NCBI RefSeq assembly: GCF_001039355.2
Contig: NW_019775524.1
Span: 686,481 to 750,480, forward strand
Direction of reading: 5' to 3'
Source of the DNA: Lingula anatina
Taxonomy: Eukaryota; Brachiopoda; Lingulata; Lingulida; Lingulidae
DNA: 64,000 bases
The notes under the pieces are model-generated. The model made no database searches. It saw only the letters and a program-made list of their open reading frames with translations, and was not told the DNA's origin. Positions within the stretch are counted from its first letter, which is position 1. The number at the start of each line of letters is the position of its first letter. Of this stretch, positions 47,301-59,121 are shown piece after piece. The translations under genes and the position numbers were made by a program.

Positions 47301-50300
47301 CTTTCCCCTTCCATTCCGTTCATCTTATTCTCTCCCATTCCACTTCCAGGACAAATGAGCACCCCTGGCTGTCAGACTATGAAAGAATTGACCCGTACAA
47401 GAATTACCAGTTTGAGCAAGACAACCCCCTGCTGGACCACCCTGACCCCTTCAAGGAGGGGCTGAAAAGGCTAAAGCAGGGGGACATCCCCAATGCCGTC
47501 CTCCTGTTTGAGGCTGCTGTACAGAAGGACCCCTCTCATGTCGAGGTGAGGGTTTGAAAATGGAGGGACTTTTATCATGCACACAGTTTCAGGGATGTTT
47601 TTTTACCGACTCGCCGCTTCTTGGGAGCCAGAGTATATCGTTTGCCTAGGTGGCCTGTGGACCCCATTCCATATTTTCTGATTTTTTTTTCATTAAATGA
47701 CAGTCTCAGCCCTGAAAGTTGCAGTCTGTGCCAAAATTTTAAACTATCTGATGAAGTGAGTGGGCTCTTGTCCTAATAACTGATCAATTGACACCATTTA
47801 CTTTCTGATGTACCACAGTTTCATTACATTGTATCTCTAAAAATTATATATTTTATATTTTGATTATATGTATGACAAAGTTTATCAAGTGCGCGGCAAT
47901 TCTGTATTGTAGGCCTGGCAGTATTTGGGGACAACTCAAGCGGAAAATGAACAAGAGCCTGCTGCCATTGCTGCTCTCAAAAAGTAATACCTTCAAATCA
48001 ATAAATGCATTAATTATTAAGTTTGCTGTGGAGTAAGCTTTGCTATAGTCAAAAAGCTGGATGGTTTTAGTTGATTCAATCAAGTTTTAATGTTAAACTA
48101 AAGAAGTGATGAATTTAGTGAAGAATAATAAGTATACGTTTCCAATTGCTGAATTTGACAATGTTTAACATTTGCTTGAAATTCACTGTCCTTAGTATGA
48201 CAAGTGTAAACACTATGAAAACCACAATTGTGGTCTAAAAATTAAAGACGACTATCAGTCATGAGTTCTATTGTGACAGACCCCAGATTTTAACACACTT
48301 AATATATTGGTTATAAGCTCAAGAGGAATTTTTTCCATTTAAGGTGCCTTGAATTTGATCAAGGGAACCTGACGGCCCTGATGGCCCTTGCGGTCAGTTA
48401 CACCAACGAGACCCTGCAGCCCCAGGCCCTGGACACCCTGAAGACGTGGCTTAGAAATAACCCCAAATACACCCACTTAGTCCCCCAGCTGGACGGAGAA
48501 CACAAAACTAACCTGTACGTGTCTTCCCTCGCTAATAGGTACTGAAACCAGACCTGCTTGGCCACCCCGAGTTTCACAGTGTATCTTGTGCTTTATTGGG
48601 CTCATTCCCTATTACACTATCAGGCTACGTGGATTGATCCAACTCCAAATGCAGGGTGATTACCAACATACTCCTATAATCACCATCTTTTCTGTATTCT
48701 ACTCCATGCCAGGTGGCGTGTTAATCTTTTAATTTAACTGCATTCATCTATATTCCCCATGGATATGGATCGATCTACATTGATCAAAAGTCTCATTTGG
48801 GAATGAGCCCTATGTGTTTTATTGGTATAGGTTTGTAGTGGAAAGCTGATATTGAAGAGACTTTGAGACTCGGGGTGCTCTCCCTCATGGAGTAGAGCCA
48901 GTGGCATATTAACGTACTGATAGTGTGCATGCAAGCGTGATATTAGATGATTAACCTAGTTGTCTGTAGTTTGTGTTATAATATATTTTGCAACTGCCCT
49001 GTGTTTATCATATGAAGTACTGCTTAAAGATTTCCTTTGTTTTTGCTATCCTTATTTGCCTATGTATATAGTTCTGGCATGACTGTTATGTTATTATTCT
49101 CATTATTATTTATATTGTCCTCTTTTATGCATTTAAACATTGCTTGATTTGGTTTTGGTTTGCAGTTTTGTTTGGCTTTGGAAATGGCTTTTATGTTGCT
49201 TTGTATTTCATGACAAGTTACCTTACTACATGAGTGACAGATATACAAGTACCTTTCATGTTATTAATGTTTTGCCTTGTTCAAATTACTTTATCTGAAA
49301 GCAAGAATTATTTTGTTTTTCTTCTGTTTTATCATATCATCTTCAAAACTCATTGAAAACAGATGATAGTTTTAGATGTGTGTTCATCTCGATTTTTTTG
49401 TTTTGTTTTGTAATTGTTCCTGTCTCAGAAGTGATTACGACAACGATGATCACGTCACTTTAGTGTCGTCTGTCCACAGCAGATATTGGCCAAGGTAACT
49501 TGTCTCTGCACATGCACACCAACGTGCGCGCATGCAAATGCCCACATCCACATGCAGGCAGATATTAAAACACATTTGTACTCAACATAACAAAACAATA
49601 AATGTTTTTTTTTTAATTGTGGTAGATAATTTTTTTTTTTTTTTTTTTTACACATCAGAATTTTACTAAATTTAACCTAGAACTAAGTATGGTATAGCTG
49701 TAAAATTAGTATTTTCAAATAAAAATTCATCAGCTATGTTCTTTGAACAGGCAAAAATCATAGTTATTATCATTCCAATATAACAATTACCTACAAGGTG
49801 CTTTCATCAAGGGACTGGTATTAAAACAACTAATTGGAGTTGTAATAACTGATTTTCGTTTGAAGAATGGATTAATGCCCATAGCTTCACCTTTTTGCTC
49901 CTGTGCTTCCTGTTGTTGTAGTACCCTCTAATTTGTTGAATTCCGCTTAATTTGGCAAAGTTTTTGGGTGTCTTATATTTGTGTAAATTGTAGTTCCTTG
50001 CTTATGCATAAGTGCAGAAGTGTAAGCAAAGTAAGTAATTTGAAAGTAAAGCTGGTTCTAAATCAGACCAGATTAAGCCCTAGCAACCAGATAGGTATCA
50101 GCTCAGCGATAGGTCACTTTATTGCAAAATGTGGACCAAATCTGGTAACCTACTGATTGCTATGGGGTCTCACATGCAATTGAGAATAGAGCTGATTTAA
50201 CTTTGCTAACATGCAGGCAGTGTTAATGTTTGTGTTCGACATGTATAATTATATACCAGCAGTTGCAATCAATTTGGCAGGCAGGGTAATCTCAGAATTC

Positions 50301-51939
50301 AGACAATGGTACATGTGCATGCATTATGATGACCTGTCATTTTGGAGGTTCTTTATAATATGCTGGTTTTATGATTGAAACTCACACTGAAATGAACAAA
50401 TCCATGCACATGCGCGTGCCTGGCGCACACACACGTCTGGGCACCCACACTTTGAATGTTGTTTTGTCTAATTGTTTTCTAAGTTTCACTTAATGTAAAT
50501 CTGAATATACCAGGGCACTTGTTAAGTACTGTTGTCTTTAAGTGGACCTTATTATTCCAGTACTCTACATGAAGAAGTGAAGAACATGTACCTGCAGGCC
50601 GCTCGCCAGTTCCCTCAGGACATAGACCCAGATGTACAGGTATGGATAACCTGAGACCTTAAATGTGTTAGTTGTGACCCAAACAATGATTTATATGACC
50701 TTAAATGTTTAAATGTGTTAGTTGTGACCTAAAGAATGATTACTTAAAAATCAGTTGGGTGTGACCTGATTAATGTAACATTGCTTGGTATGTTTTGTTT
50801 ATGATTCAAGGACTGAAATGTATGACCCAAAATTTGTTAATTGCGACATCAATTATGATACGTGTGACCTGAAATGTCTTAGATGAAAACTGGAATGTGC
50901 TAGATGATGTCTGAAATGTGTTAGATGAGTTCAGCCCTCTGTTTTCCAGTGTGGTTTGGGGGTCCTGTTCAACCTGTCTGGGGAGTACGACAAGGCTGTG
51001 GACTGTTTCAGTGCTGCGGTACAAGTACGCCCACAGGTAAGTCGTTACGGGACTGTTAGTCAGCTAAGAAATGACAGTAGTCAGTTGCTGTTGTTTTATA
51101 CAGGTGATATTCGCCCTAATTACTGACACAGGAACAATGGCTTACTCTAGCCTGCCCTAATAGGACACTGGAGTTCAATTCCTGTCGCATTGCTTTCACA
51201 AAATTCTGAAAATTGAGAAGAATTTTTTGATAAAATTACCCAAGGCCATCACAACTTTTTTACACACAATTACCCTATTTTAATACCTGATATAAATATC
51301 AACAACAATAATACTCACCCACACTAATATTTTCTCGTTTCATCAGTTCCCTGTTTGTGTCTCAAGGATTTGGCTGACAACAAAATCGTTTTTCTTACAA
51401 TTTCAGGACGCCCTTCTGTGGAACAAACTCGGTGCTACCCTGGCCAATGGGAGTCGCAGTGAGGAGGCTGTGGACGCCTACCACCATGCCTTGCAGATAG
51501 CCCCGGGCTTCATACGGTCACGTTACAACCTGGGTATTGCATGTGTCAACCTCAGCGCACACAAGTGAGTTGGGTTGGTTTCTGCTTGTTTTTGTATGAT
51601 CATCCCCTCAAGGTTAACATGCAGTTAAACACAATTCTGACCAAATTCTTTATTTTATTTATTTTAGCCATAGAGAAAATATGTTACACTGTTATTATTG
51701 TTTGTTGAGAAAAAAAAATTTTTTTTTCATTTTCCAGGGAAGCAGTAGAGCACTTCTTGATGGCACTTAACATGCAGCACCAGGGTCGCGGGCCACGAGG
51801 TGAGCAGTCCGTCATGTCGGACAACGTGTGGTCCACCTTGCGCATGGCAATTTCCCTGATGGGACGTCCAGACTTGTACGAACTGTGCGATGAGCGCAAC
51901 TTGGATCGACTCAACAAAGAATTCAACATGGAAACGTGA
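41177..51939 (+). CDS. PEX5: Peroxisomal targeting signal 1 receptor PEX5, complete
   Basis: The exons are 41177-41272, 41561-41629, 41923-42046, 42510-42705 (or 43539-43734), 42920-43058 (or 43949-44087), 45117-45254, 46871-46986, 47350-47545, 47913-47983, 48344-48538, 49439-49495, 50561-50639, 50950-51036, 51407-51564 and 51738-51939. With one copy of the doubled pair the frame is intact at 640 residues (human about 639). The N-terminus [20 protein letters not shown] keeps Cys11, the export ubiquitination site. PEX14-binding motifs are LVQEF, WAQEF, WSTEF, WAQDY, WGDEY, WVHDY and WAEEF. TPR repeats follow ([65 protein letters not shown]). Known role: cytosolic receptor that carries SKL-ending proteins into peroxisomes. 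A 64-bp (GT)n run starts at the first donor. The reading frame stays open after the stop. Confidence 0.96.
41277..41340. repeat. (GT)n microsatellite directly at a PEX5 splice donor
   Basis: The donor AG|GTAGGTGTGT at 41273 runs straight into about 32 GT units. Confidence 0.97.
42440..43485. repeat. Doubled PEX5 exon pair, first copy
   Basis: This segment, with two exons and their introns, repeats at 43487-44640. A single N at 43486 sits at the junction. The encoded exons differ by one residue (WAQEF versus WALEF); the introns differ by SNPs and small indels. Confidence 0.9.
43487..44640 (+). repeat. Doubled PEX5 exon pair, second copy
   Basis: Exons 43539-43734 and 43949-44087 copy 42510-42705 and 42920-43058. 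Joining the second copy after the first would enter it in the wrong phase and meet TAG in the seventh codon, so both cannot be used together. This copy connects to the downstream exons through unique sequence. Confidence 0.9.
47037..47350 (+). repeat. (CCATC)n-like pentanucleotide repeat in a PEX5 intron
   Basis: Degenerate CCATC/CCATT units fill nearly the whole intron up to the acceptor at 47349 and form its pyrimidine tract. The long open frame through it is an artefact of the repeat. Confidence 0.9.
48598..48810. mobile_element. 213-bp Harbinger-like MITE in a PEX5 intron
   Basis: GGGCTCATTCCC at the left is inverted as GGGAATGAGCCC at the right, with GATCGATCT inside the right arm. It is a relative of the copies at 1598, 6929 and 20960. 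The target duplication is unclear. Confidence 0.65.
49439..49495 (+). other. PEX5: Probable optional (cassette) PEX5 exon, 57 bp
   Basis: It encodes [20 protein letters not shown] and lies in a linker between TPR groups with no counterpart I recall in human PEX5. Its length is 19 codons, and both neighbours have phase 2 at the junction, so it can be included or skipped without frame change. It has a CTGTCTCAG acceptor and an AAGGTAACT donor. Confidence 0.6.
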
Positions 51940-52992
51940 CATACATCCACCAAGTCCAGAGACTCTTATGTTGGCAGATGGCTGTCAAGGGATGGAAATG
52001 ACTTCCCACAGAAACTGGTGACAAAAAGTAGCGAGGACACACTGAAACTTAGTTCTCCTAAATTTGAGACAAGAGGCTTTGGATCCGTATCAGAATTGAA
52101 TTCTTTGAAGTTGCTGCCATTGGATATGCAGGACATGCCAAATACTTACACACCAGGATCCCAATCTTTGCTCACTCTCTCAGCATGTGGTCAAAACTGT
52201 GAATTTTTAAATCCTGGAGTGGCGGTGAAAAGTATCGCCGACAAAGACAAGTTCAAGAAGATTTCAGTCACTGAAGCAAAAGGTACACAAATTGAGATTA
52301 ATAGAAATTTAAATGCTTATATTGGAGATGGAGAATTGAGTCAAAATGTGGCTGATGTAATGGATTTATCTTATGAACAATGTGAGATGGACAGAAAATC
52401 AAATGACAAAAGGAGGAACAGAGTTTGTTTGACTCAACTTGAGCACACAACCTCTGATGAGCCATATTATGATGTAGGCAGAGAGAATGTACTGGGAGAA
52501 ACTCCTCTAGGGAGATTTGTTCATTCTTATGATATTAAAGCAGAGGGCCTTGGGTATCTGAGATGTGATTTCAGAAGATTTGCAGGAAAACCTGTTACTA
52601 AATGTAGCATAGTTAAGGATAATCAAAGTATTTTTCCCAATGAAAAGCAAAAGATTGTTTATGATGATCGTGATAGAATTTCTGATTTTTCCTCACTCGG
52701 TCCTACGAAAAGACGAGGCTTGGCGTTTAGCCCGGGCGTTATGGGGATCACAGAAGCTAGTTCCATGGACTCCACCGTAAATGACAATTGTGTTAGATTT
52801 GACACTGAGTTGGGTGAGAATGCTTCGAGAATTTGTCAGTATAACAGTCCGATAGATGGCGAGGCTAGTAGCAATGAAAACCGTCACCAACATGTTCATT
52901 TTTCGGGAGATTTTAAAGCAGTGATGATTGGCAATAGAGTAACAGTGAGAGAAAAGGTGCTTCCGGGGGTTCTAGATTTGATTTTTAATTAA
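51940..52992 (+). CDS. Long open frame continuing in frame after the PEX5 stop
   Basis: After the PEX5 TGA at 51937-51939 the same frame is open for 350 codons to TAA at 52990-52992. The first ATG is at 52126, which would give 288 residues. The conceptual protein is hydrophilic (e.g. RFAGKPVTKCSIVKDNQSIF, GPTKRRGLAFSPGVMG), with no membrane segment or family that I recognise. The only nearby polyadenylation signal, AATAAA at 53236, lies beyond it, so it probably belongs to the PEX5 transcript. It may be a readthrough extension, a second cistron, a separate gene, or a long neutral open frame in the 3'UTR. The PEX5 end before the stop aligns with the natural human terminus. Confidence 0.4.
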   Translation, partial: HTSTKSRDSYVGRWLSRDGNDFPQKLVTKSSEDTLKLSSPKFETRGFGSVSELNSLKLLPLDMQDMPNTYTPGSQSLLTLSACGQNCEFLNPGVAVKSIADKDKFKKISVTEAKGTQIEINRNLNAYIGDGELSQNVADVMDLSYEQCEMDRKSNDKRRNRVCLTQLEHTTSDEPYYDVGRENVLGETPLGRFVHSYDIKAEGLGYLRCDFRRFAGKPVTKCSIVKDNQSIFPNEKQKIVYDDRDRISDFSSLGPTKRRGLAFSPGVMGITEASSMDSTVNDNCVRFDTELGENASRICQYNSPIDGEASSNENRHQHVHFSGDFKAVMIGNRVTVREKVLPGVLDLIFN

Positions 52993-54181
52993 CAACATGT
53001 TAACTGTTGTATCAACTGATACAGATTTCTTATGACAAATGGATTCAAATTTTCCTGATTATGATAGAGAAACGATAAAAAGTGACTCGTTTTCAATAAC
53101 TTTTAAAATGTAGGCATGCCAACCTCAATCGCGATAAAGCAGAATTTTAATATAAAATGAGTGAAGATTCGATTATGATTCTATGAAGTATCAGTTTTCT
53201 TCAAAGAAGATGAATGTGTTATATTTAAGTTAGACAATAAATAGTATATTATCAAATGTTTGTTTTTTAATTAAATTCCCAGATCCACTGTTGAAAAAAT
53301 CGGTCATTGCCAACATTCAGCAGAACATGCAGCCTACTTATATAAACTAATTACATTTTATGTTTATGTGTCAGTCTGTATATAGTCTGTAGAGATAATT
53401 AAAATCTTGTCAAACACTTGAGCGGCAAAGAAAAAGTAAACCACAAATCTTCTTTTAAGGTTTTATTGCACGTTAAGCGTTGTCATGAACTTCATTGGCA
53501 TGTGATTTACCAATCAATTTGATTATATTTTCCGGTAACATTTTACCATCGGTAATTCATCTGGATTGCAAAACTGCGCGGCAGATTTAATGTTCTTTTG
53601 TTGTCAACATTATATTGTTTCCACTTGGAATTGCCTTTGGCGTGGAGATGTCACGCGGGCTACCGTTGCATGGCACGACAAGGTTAGATATGGCTCCAAA
53701 GCCTAGCAAAACGTCGCTCTATTTTATCTCTCATCACAGCTGTCATTTGGATATATGAATATTAGTAAAAACCAATGGGTTCCATAAGCGGAGTGTCGGT
53801 AAGATACCGTGGCGCAGAGTTTTTCTTTCTTGGTTCTGTAATAAGAAGGAAAAAACATTGACTAGATCACTTGTCATCTGTTGCAACGCTTTGAATAACA
53901 GAGAAAACGATGACTTAGCCGCATACACAGAATTGTTGAAGGGATATATGAGAGATATTATTTTTATATTTATTTATTTATTTATTTTACTTGCAACCGT
54001 TTGACTTTGGGCAAAAACCAATAATATGGATGTTTATCTTGCAAAGGAGACAAATATAATTTTCACTTCTACATGTACTTCCATCATGCAATTTTTAAAG
54101 CTGTATGTACACGTTTCTAAACAGTTCCCATTGTAAACACCAAACAAGGGAATGCCATTCTATAAACAGGTACCTTAACTT
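52993..54181. other. Intergenic region after PEX5
   Basis: Apart from the AATAAA at 53236-53241 and short ATTT runs near 53970, I see nothing recognisable. The two flanking genes converge here. Confidence 0.5.
53236..53241 (+). terminator. Candidate PEX5 polyadenylation signal
   Basis: AATAAA lies 1.3 kb after the PEX5 stop and 244 bases after the end of the downstream open frame. Confidence 0.5.
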
Positions 54182-55269
54182 TTAGTGATATTGTCTACCA
54201 CACTGTGGCGCATGGGCATCGCTTCTGGCGTCCCCGTCACACAGCAGGTTGTCGTATTGGAATTCGTATCCGTCCAGGCTGACGAGGGTGTTAAAAGTAT
54301 GGGGAGCGCAGTCAATTACGACTGGCTTGCCATTGGAGCACTGCACGAAGCTGCAAAAGGGGTCCTCGGGATTGTAGTAGTAATGGACGCGATTGTCTTT
54401 GCCTCCGTACCCTTTCTTATCGCCATCGCCGCCATATTGGCAATACTCTGAAAGAGAAAAAAGATTCATTACAATTATTTTATTTTTCAGAGAAGAGCAA
54501 CCCTTAGGTTGAAGTAAAACAATTCTTGATTAAAGAGAGGTATACAAAAAAGTGAGAACATGAAAAAAGTTATGCTATCAAATCAAAATGTAGAATATAA
54601 AATTGCCGTACGCTTAAAAAAACGACTAGTAAAATATTGTTGACTAGTTGACTAGTACAGCTACTTAAATGAGATAGTCAGATTAAATAAAAGGAAACTG
54701 GGATCGAACAGTAACAGGATCGTAAATTTCTGTTAGACTGTTCACTTAAAATGTAATTTGATAAGTCGTTTTCTTTCGTAATCTTATTTACATTTGGGTG
54801 TCACAGTGTAAATCGATATGTGTAGGCCCTATCAATATCGCCACCTCGAATACGAAACTTTGGTAATAATTGACCAAGGGGACGAATTTCCAACAAAAAT
54901 CCTAACTGTAAAAGAGGTGAGCAATTTACAGAAAGCACCGTTCAAGTGTCATTTAGAGAGATTTTTATGTAGGCCTATCTGATCAATTCAGTATTTTCAG
55001 AATCGTCTCTTTTAAATAGATAAAGATGTTGCTGGCGAAATAATTGATCACTAAAAAAACTTGAACACTTTCTAAAGAAATAAAATGAAATCAAGGGAAA
55101 AAACAATGAAAAACCATCCAAACTCACCGAGAGGATTAAAATCTGGAAAATAAGGTGCATCACGGACACCTCCATAATATCCAACAGCATTCCGCCCGGA
55201 CACGGACTTGGCTTCCAGAAACGCCACACAGGTGACGAGGAACACGGCAATACCAATGCGGAAAGTCAT
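54182..55269 (-). CDS. Small secreted six-cysteine protein, chitin-binding (CBM14)-like
   Basis: Two minus-strand exons, 55269-55128 and 54447-54182 (TAA), join in phase 1 to give 135 residues. A signal peptide (MTFRIGIAVFLVTCVAFLEA) is followed by a Gly/Tyr/Asp/Pro-rich linker and a domain with six cysteines: EYCQYGG, DPFCSFVQCSNGKPVVIDC, DNLLCDG and PQCGRQY. FCxFVQCxxGxPVxxDC followed by TFN resembles the peritrophin-A/CBM14 chitin-binding fold, although the spacing after the first Cys is long. It is probably exported to an extracellular or mucus/matrix layer. A TATA box lies about 110 bases upstream of the ATG. No other domain is present. Confidence 0.75.
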
Positions 55270-55378
55270 GTTGACGAAGAAGGTTCAGGTAGACAAGATG
55301 GCACAATTAATGTAGCTGGCTCTCTGTCACACGGGTAGACAGGCTCGTGGATGTTTACGATGGGTCGCCGCACAGGGT

Positions 55379-55386
55379 ATATATAG
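55379..55386 (-). promoter_or_regulatory. TATA box of the secreted six-cysteine protein gene
   Basis: TATATATA lies 110 bases upstream of the ATG on the minus strand, leaving room for a start site near 55350 and an 80-base leader. A strong TATA box fits a highly or tissue-specifically expressed secreted-protein gene. Confidence 0.6.
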
Positions 55387-56133
55387 TTGACGTGTCCCTT
55401 GCGCCCTGTGTTCATGGTTAAATTATTTGTTTGGGAATCAGACTTTTAGAAATTGGGACATAGTTTCCAAAGAAAATTTATTCATCCCGTCTTAGTGTGG
55501 AATAGATGAAACCACTTATATAAAACCTGTAAGTGTGAAATTTCTTTCTAATCAAAGTAAAGGCATTTCAAAGCACGTGCCCAAATATTAAGCAACTGAC
55601 TGTCATACACTTATTGAGGCGTGATTTTCAGGGTACTTCACGTGTGTTTCCGGGCCGTCGCAGCTTGCCTTTAGGGATTCATAATCACGCCTGTCAGGGG
55701 CACTGCTAGGTGGATCATGGCCTTTGGAACGCACAACATGTAACCATCTACAGTTGCGTGATACGTTATCCATTGTCAGGGCCCAGCAGTAACGATGCCA
55801 AGGCCCCGATCGCGATGAATGGATTGGTTATGGATTTTTAAATATAATAAAAGCCGGTTATTACAACTATGAAAAAACGGTAACTGCTGGTAAGGGAACG
55901 ACGAAGCCTCTGAGATGCCCTTCAGCAAGGTTGGCTTACATTTCTGCGTTCCTCCGAATAATGCTCATTACATATTTTTTTGCTCTTGCTGTTTGATTCT
56001 TTTTTGGATTTATTATAATAATAATTATTTTTTTCTTTTATCAGCTAATAGCATCGTTAGCATTTCGTCATTGCAAAAATTTATACTGCATACATGTACA
56101 TTTACGAATTTTGTAATTAGAGCTGCAGGGTGC

Positions 56134-56184
<51 letters not shown>

Positions 56185-57964
56185 CGATTCAAAAAATTCA
56201 AAAATAATAAAAAAAGACCACAAAAGACAATCACGCAAGGGTAGGTTAAGATGGCAATAACAATAATGTTAAATGAACGTGCAACAACTGAATGTGAATA
56301 CAATAAACATACATATGGAAACAAGGAACTGGGCCAAATGACAGCTGTTCACACTGTACACAGGCTCCCACAATGAAAAGGTCATTCGGTACAATTTTTA
56401 AAAGCGTTCCAAAGTCGTGTCAGCACGAGTTTTCTTTTCAGCACGTGCTATTGAGCAAAATTAGCTCATTCAATGTAAAATATCGCGATTTAGGAACAGT
56501 ATATCCAGCCTGGGAATTTTTTTTAATGTTTCAGGTCGTTAAAGTAGTCATTTCACATTCCCTAAATTTTAATTTCCTCAGATAGAAATAAAGTAGTTCT
56601 AGTTGTCGCCCAAGGGAAGAGACTAAACATCAAATTTGAACCCTACCCTCAGACTTTACCCCAGCAAAAGGTGTTCAAACTCTCAGAAACATATATCGTG
56701 AGAAGGTGACAGTGTATTATTTGACATACAAACCGAGAGAAAGAAGTCGTATTTCACCCTCTCAAACACCTCTAAAACCGAATAAAGGGTATAGCGCCAT
56801 TGTCCCATCAAATGTCTAGGCCTATCTCCGTGGTTATACGTACCTAAACACATATCATGACACATGAAATCACTGTATTGCGCATTTCTAGAATCTTTTA
56901 TAGAGAAACACACAGCAGTCATTTTATTCTATAAAAATGTTCTCATAACCTCAGTACGTACAACGTTAAATGATGAACCGTTATATCTTGCGTTGGACCG
57001 TAAGCACCTCTGCTAACTCCACTTGACCAGCAGAATGCCTTAAGTCGCTTTAAGTGGTGCTTGAGATGCTTACTGACCAGCGTAGAAAGCAACGTCGCTG
57101 GAAATACTCGTATAGTGATGCAAATTCAGTTTATTTTCAACTGCGACCATTCACATAATCTCTCTGTTCAAACCACCGTATTCAAACCTGTTTTTTTTTT
57201 CAGTTCTCTCTTTTCATCTCCGCGTGCAGAGAATAGGGCCTACCTTTTATAAGGATTGAAATCAAAATGCTTTTAACATCGCATGTTTCATTTTTATGTC
57301 TGTTATCAATAAAACCAGTTTTTAAATACCAGAAATTCTCCTTCAAGGTGTTTAATGCAGCAACCTTGGATATTTTTTGTTACATTCATAGGCCTACTAT
57401 GCTTTCCCAAGCTCTGCGTTGATCGGAACAACCTTTCACGGTCCATCATACGTTTTATTACAGATCACGGCAAGTTTTCACGCAGAATAGTCGTAAATGG
57501 GACCTCAGCATTTGCCGTTTCATACCCCTTCCAGCAACTGTGAAAGTTACCCACAATATCATTTAGCAATTAGTTGACACGAAGCTTTTTTAGTGTTGAT
57601 GTAATAGCTTTGCACCGAAATAGACGTTTGGAATGAAGTTAGTGGTGTGACTTGTTAAAAGACTGCACGCTCAGGTGGATATTTTTCGCACTTCATCATG
57701 CGACATTTCATGTTCTTAATTTTTAAGACAGAAGGCGACGACGACAGCGCTACTAAGGCCTACGTCTTCTGCGCTGGTCAAAAACCCGTGTGACCGTATC
57801 TTTTTTATATAAAAGACGAAAAGTCTTAACTAAGACTACGTTGACAAATTAGAATTACCTCCACAAAGCATCACTCTTTTGAGTTAAACCCATAGAGCAA
57901 TTTAAAGTTTTCTTTAATTAACAATTTGTTTTTTTTTCCTCTCTCTCGCTCTTTGGTTACAACA

Positions 57965-58254
57965 ACCCATTTAGGTTTGTCACCTCCACTGATTATCAAC
58001 TTTTATGTTTCTCGTCTCTCTACACGTTGCCTATCAACTGTTTGGGAGAATTCAGGAAGGGAAGTGATGCCACCAGCTCGGAACATGGCAACTTTTCTTG
58101 GTCAAGTCCTAAAACTAAATATCTTCAGAGACACACTTTGGGAAGACCTTGGCCCACTGGTGCGGGTCTTAGTGTTGGCACTGACGACAGAGCCATAACT
58201 GTCGCGGTGACTCTAGCTCCGCTGTGGTTCGAGGAGTTCCGGTCCGTTGCATGA
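57965..58254 (+). other. Possible terminal exon of an unknown gene
   Basis: A long pyrimidine tract and ACCCATTTAG precede an open frame containing INCLGEFRKGSDATSSEHGN and ending AITVAVTLAPLWFEEFRSVA. I know no relative and found no partner exon. It may be chance. Confidence 0.15.
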
Positions 58255-59017
58255 GGAGCAGGTTAGGAAGGGGGGGGGGGGTGTTATCAGAGCCTAAAGA
58301 ACCAGACAGTCTAACAGAAATTAAGTTAAAACAAGCATTTTGGCAAAAATTTAATTTGTAACAAACTTTGTCGTATGAATATATTCGTTATAACCAGAGC
58401 CCTGAGTTTGTGTAACTCGAGACATAGGCCTATAGGCTATATATTTTAGGATCCCACTCCCCAATATTTTTAAACGCGTTCATTTTGATATTTTAATATT
58501 AAAAAAAATATGTTGTGAAGGATCTCAATCCTTTGCCAAGAGACAGTATTTTTATTTTATCATAAAGCATATTTATGAACACCCGCATTTACCCTATAGC
58601 GTAATATTGATAATAAGCGTAAATATTATTCTCATTAGTATTATTGTTAATCGGTTTCAGAGGTACTACACAATGTACTGGTTGTGCTAGTTGAGCCAAC
58701 ACAATCACTGTGTTGTTAATTTCTGTAAACAACATTTACGCTGATTTTACATTAGCGTCAAACAAGCTTGGTGAAGAAGTGCTGATCTTTATAATCTCAT
58801 AAATTATTCAAATCTCTTTTCTTGTTTGTCATGACTTTATGCTTAAAGATACATTTGTCTTCGTAAAAACGACTATGTGCGATGTGATATTCGAAAAAAA
58901 GCTTCTGTCGGAAAGTGACTCCGTATGTTGAATGAAGGCTGACAGTACATGTAGGTCATTGATTAACTTAACGTGTTTAAGTCTTCCATTTGTTGCTAAT
59001 TAACTTCAAAATTGCAG

Positions 59018-59121
59018 AATGACATAACCAGTGCATCAACAACACAGTGAGAGGGTATTCAACACAAGATGAGGCAGATAATAGATTTCAACGAGTGCTT
59101 AAAGGACTCGCCGAAATTCCG
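59018..59121 (+). CDS. First coding exon of an ACAP-family ArfGAP (partial gene)
   Basis: Acceptor TTGCAG at 59017; ATG at 59069; 53 coding bases then GTAAGT at 59122. The 18 residues MRQIIDFNECLKDSPKFR match the start of ACAP proteins (human ACAP2 MKMTVDFEECLKDSPRFR). ACAPs are Arf6 GTPase activators with BAR, PH, ArfGAP and ankyrin domains acting in endosome recycling. The donor splits the last codon after two bases. No second exon was found up to 64000, so the rest of the gene lies to the right. Paralogue (ACAP1, 2 or 3) cannot be decided. Confidence 0.72.

Larger units (their letters stand above)
55270..59017. other. Intergenic region
   Basis: It contains the promoter of the secreted-protein gene, an (AATA)n run at about 56140-56182, and a possible exon at 57965-58254. 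Otherwise nothing is recognised. Confidence 0.45.

Noticed and set aside
46905-47465. 186-codon open frame over the PEX5 intron
   Set aside because: It is created by the (CCATC)n repeat and uses the wrong frame of both flanking PEX5 exons.
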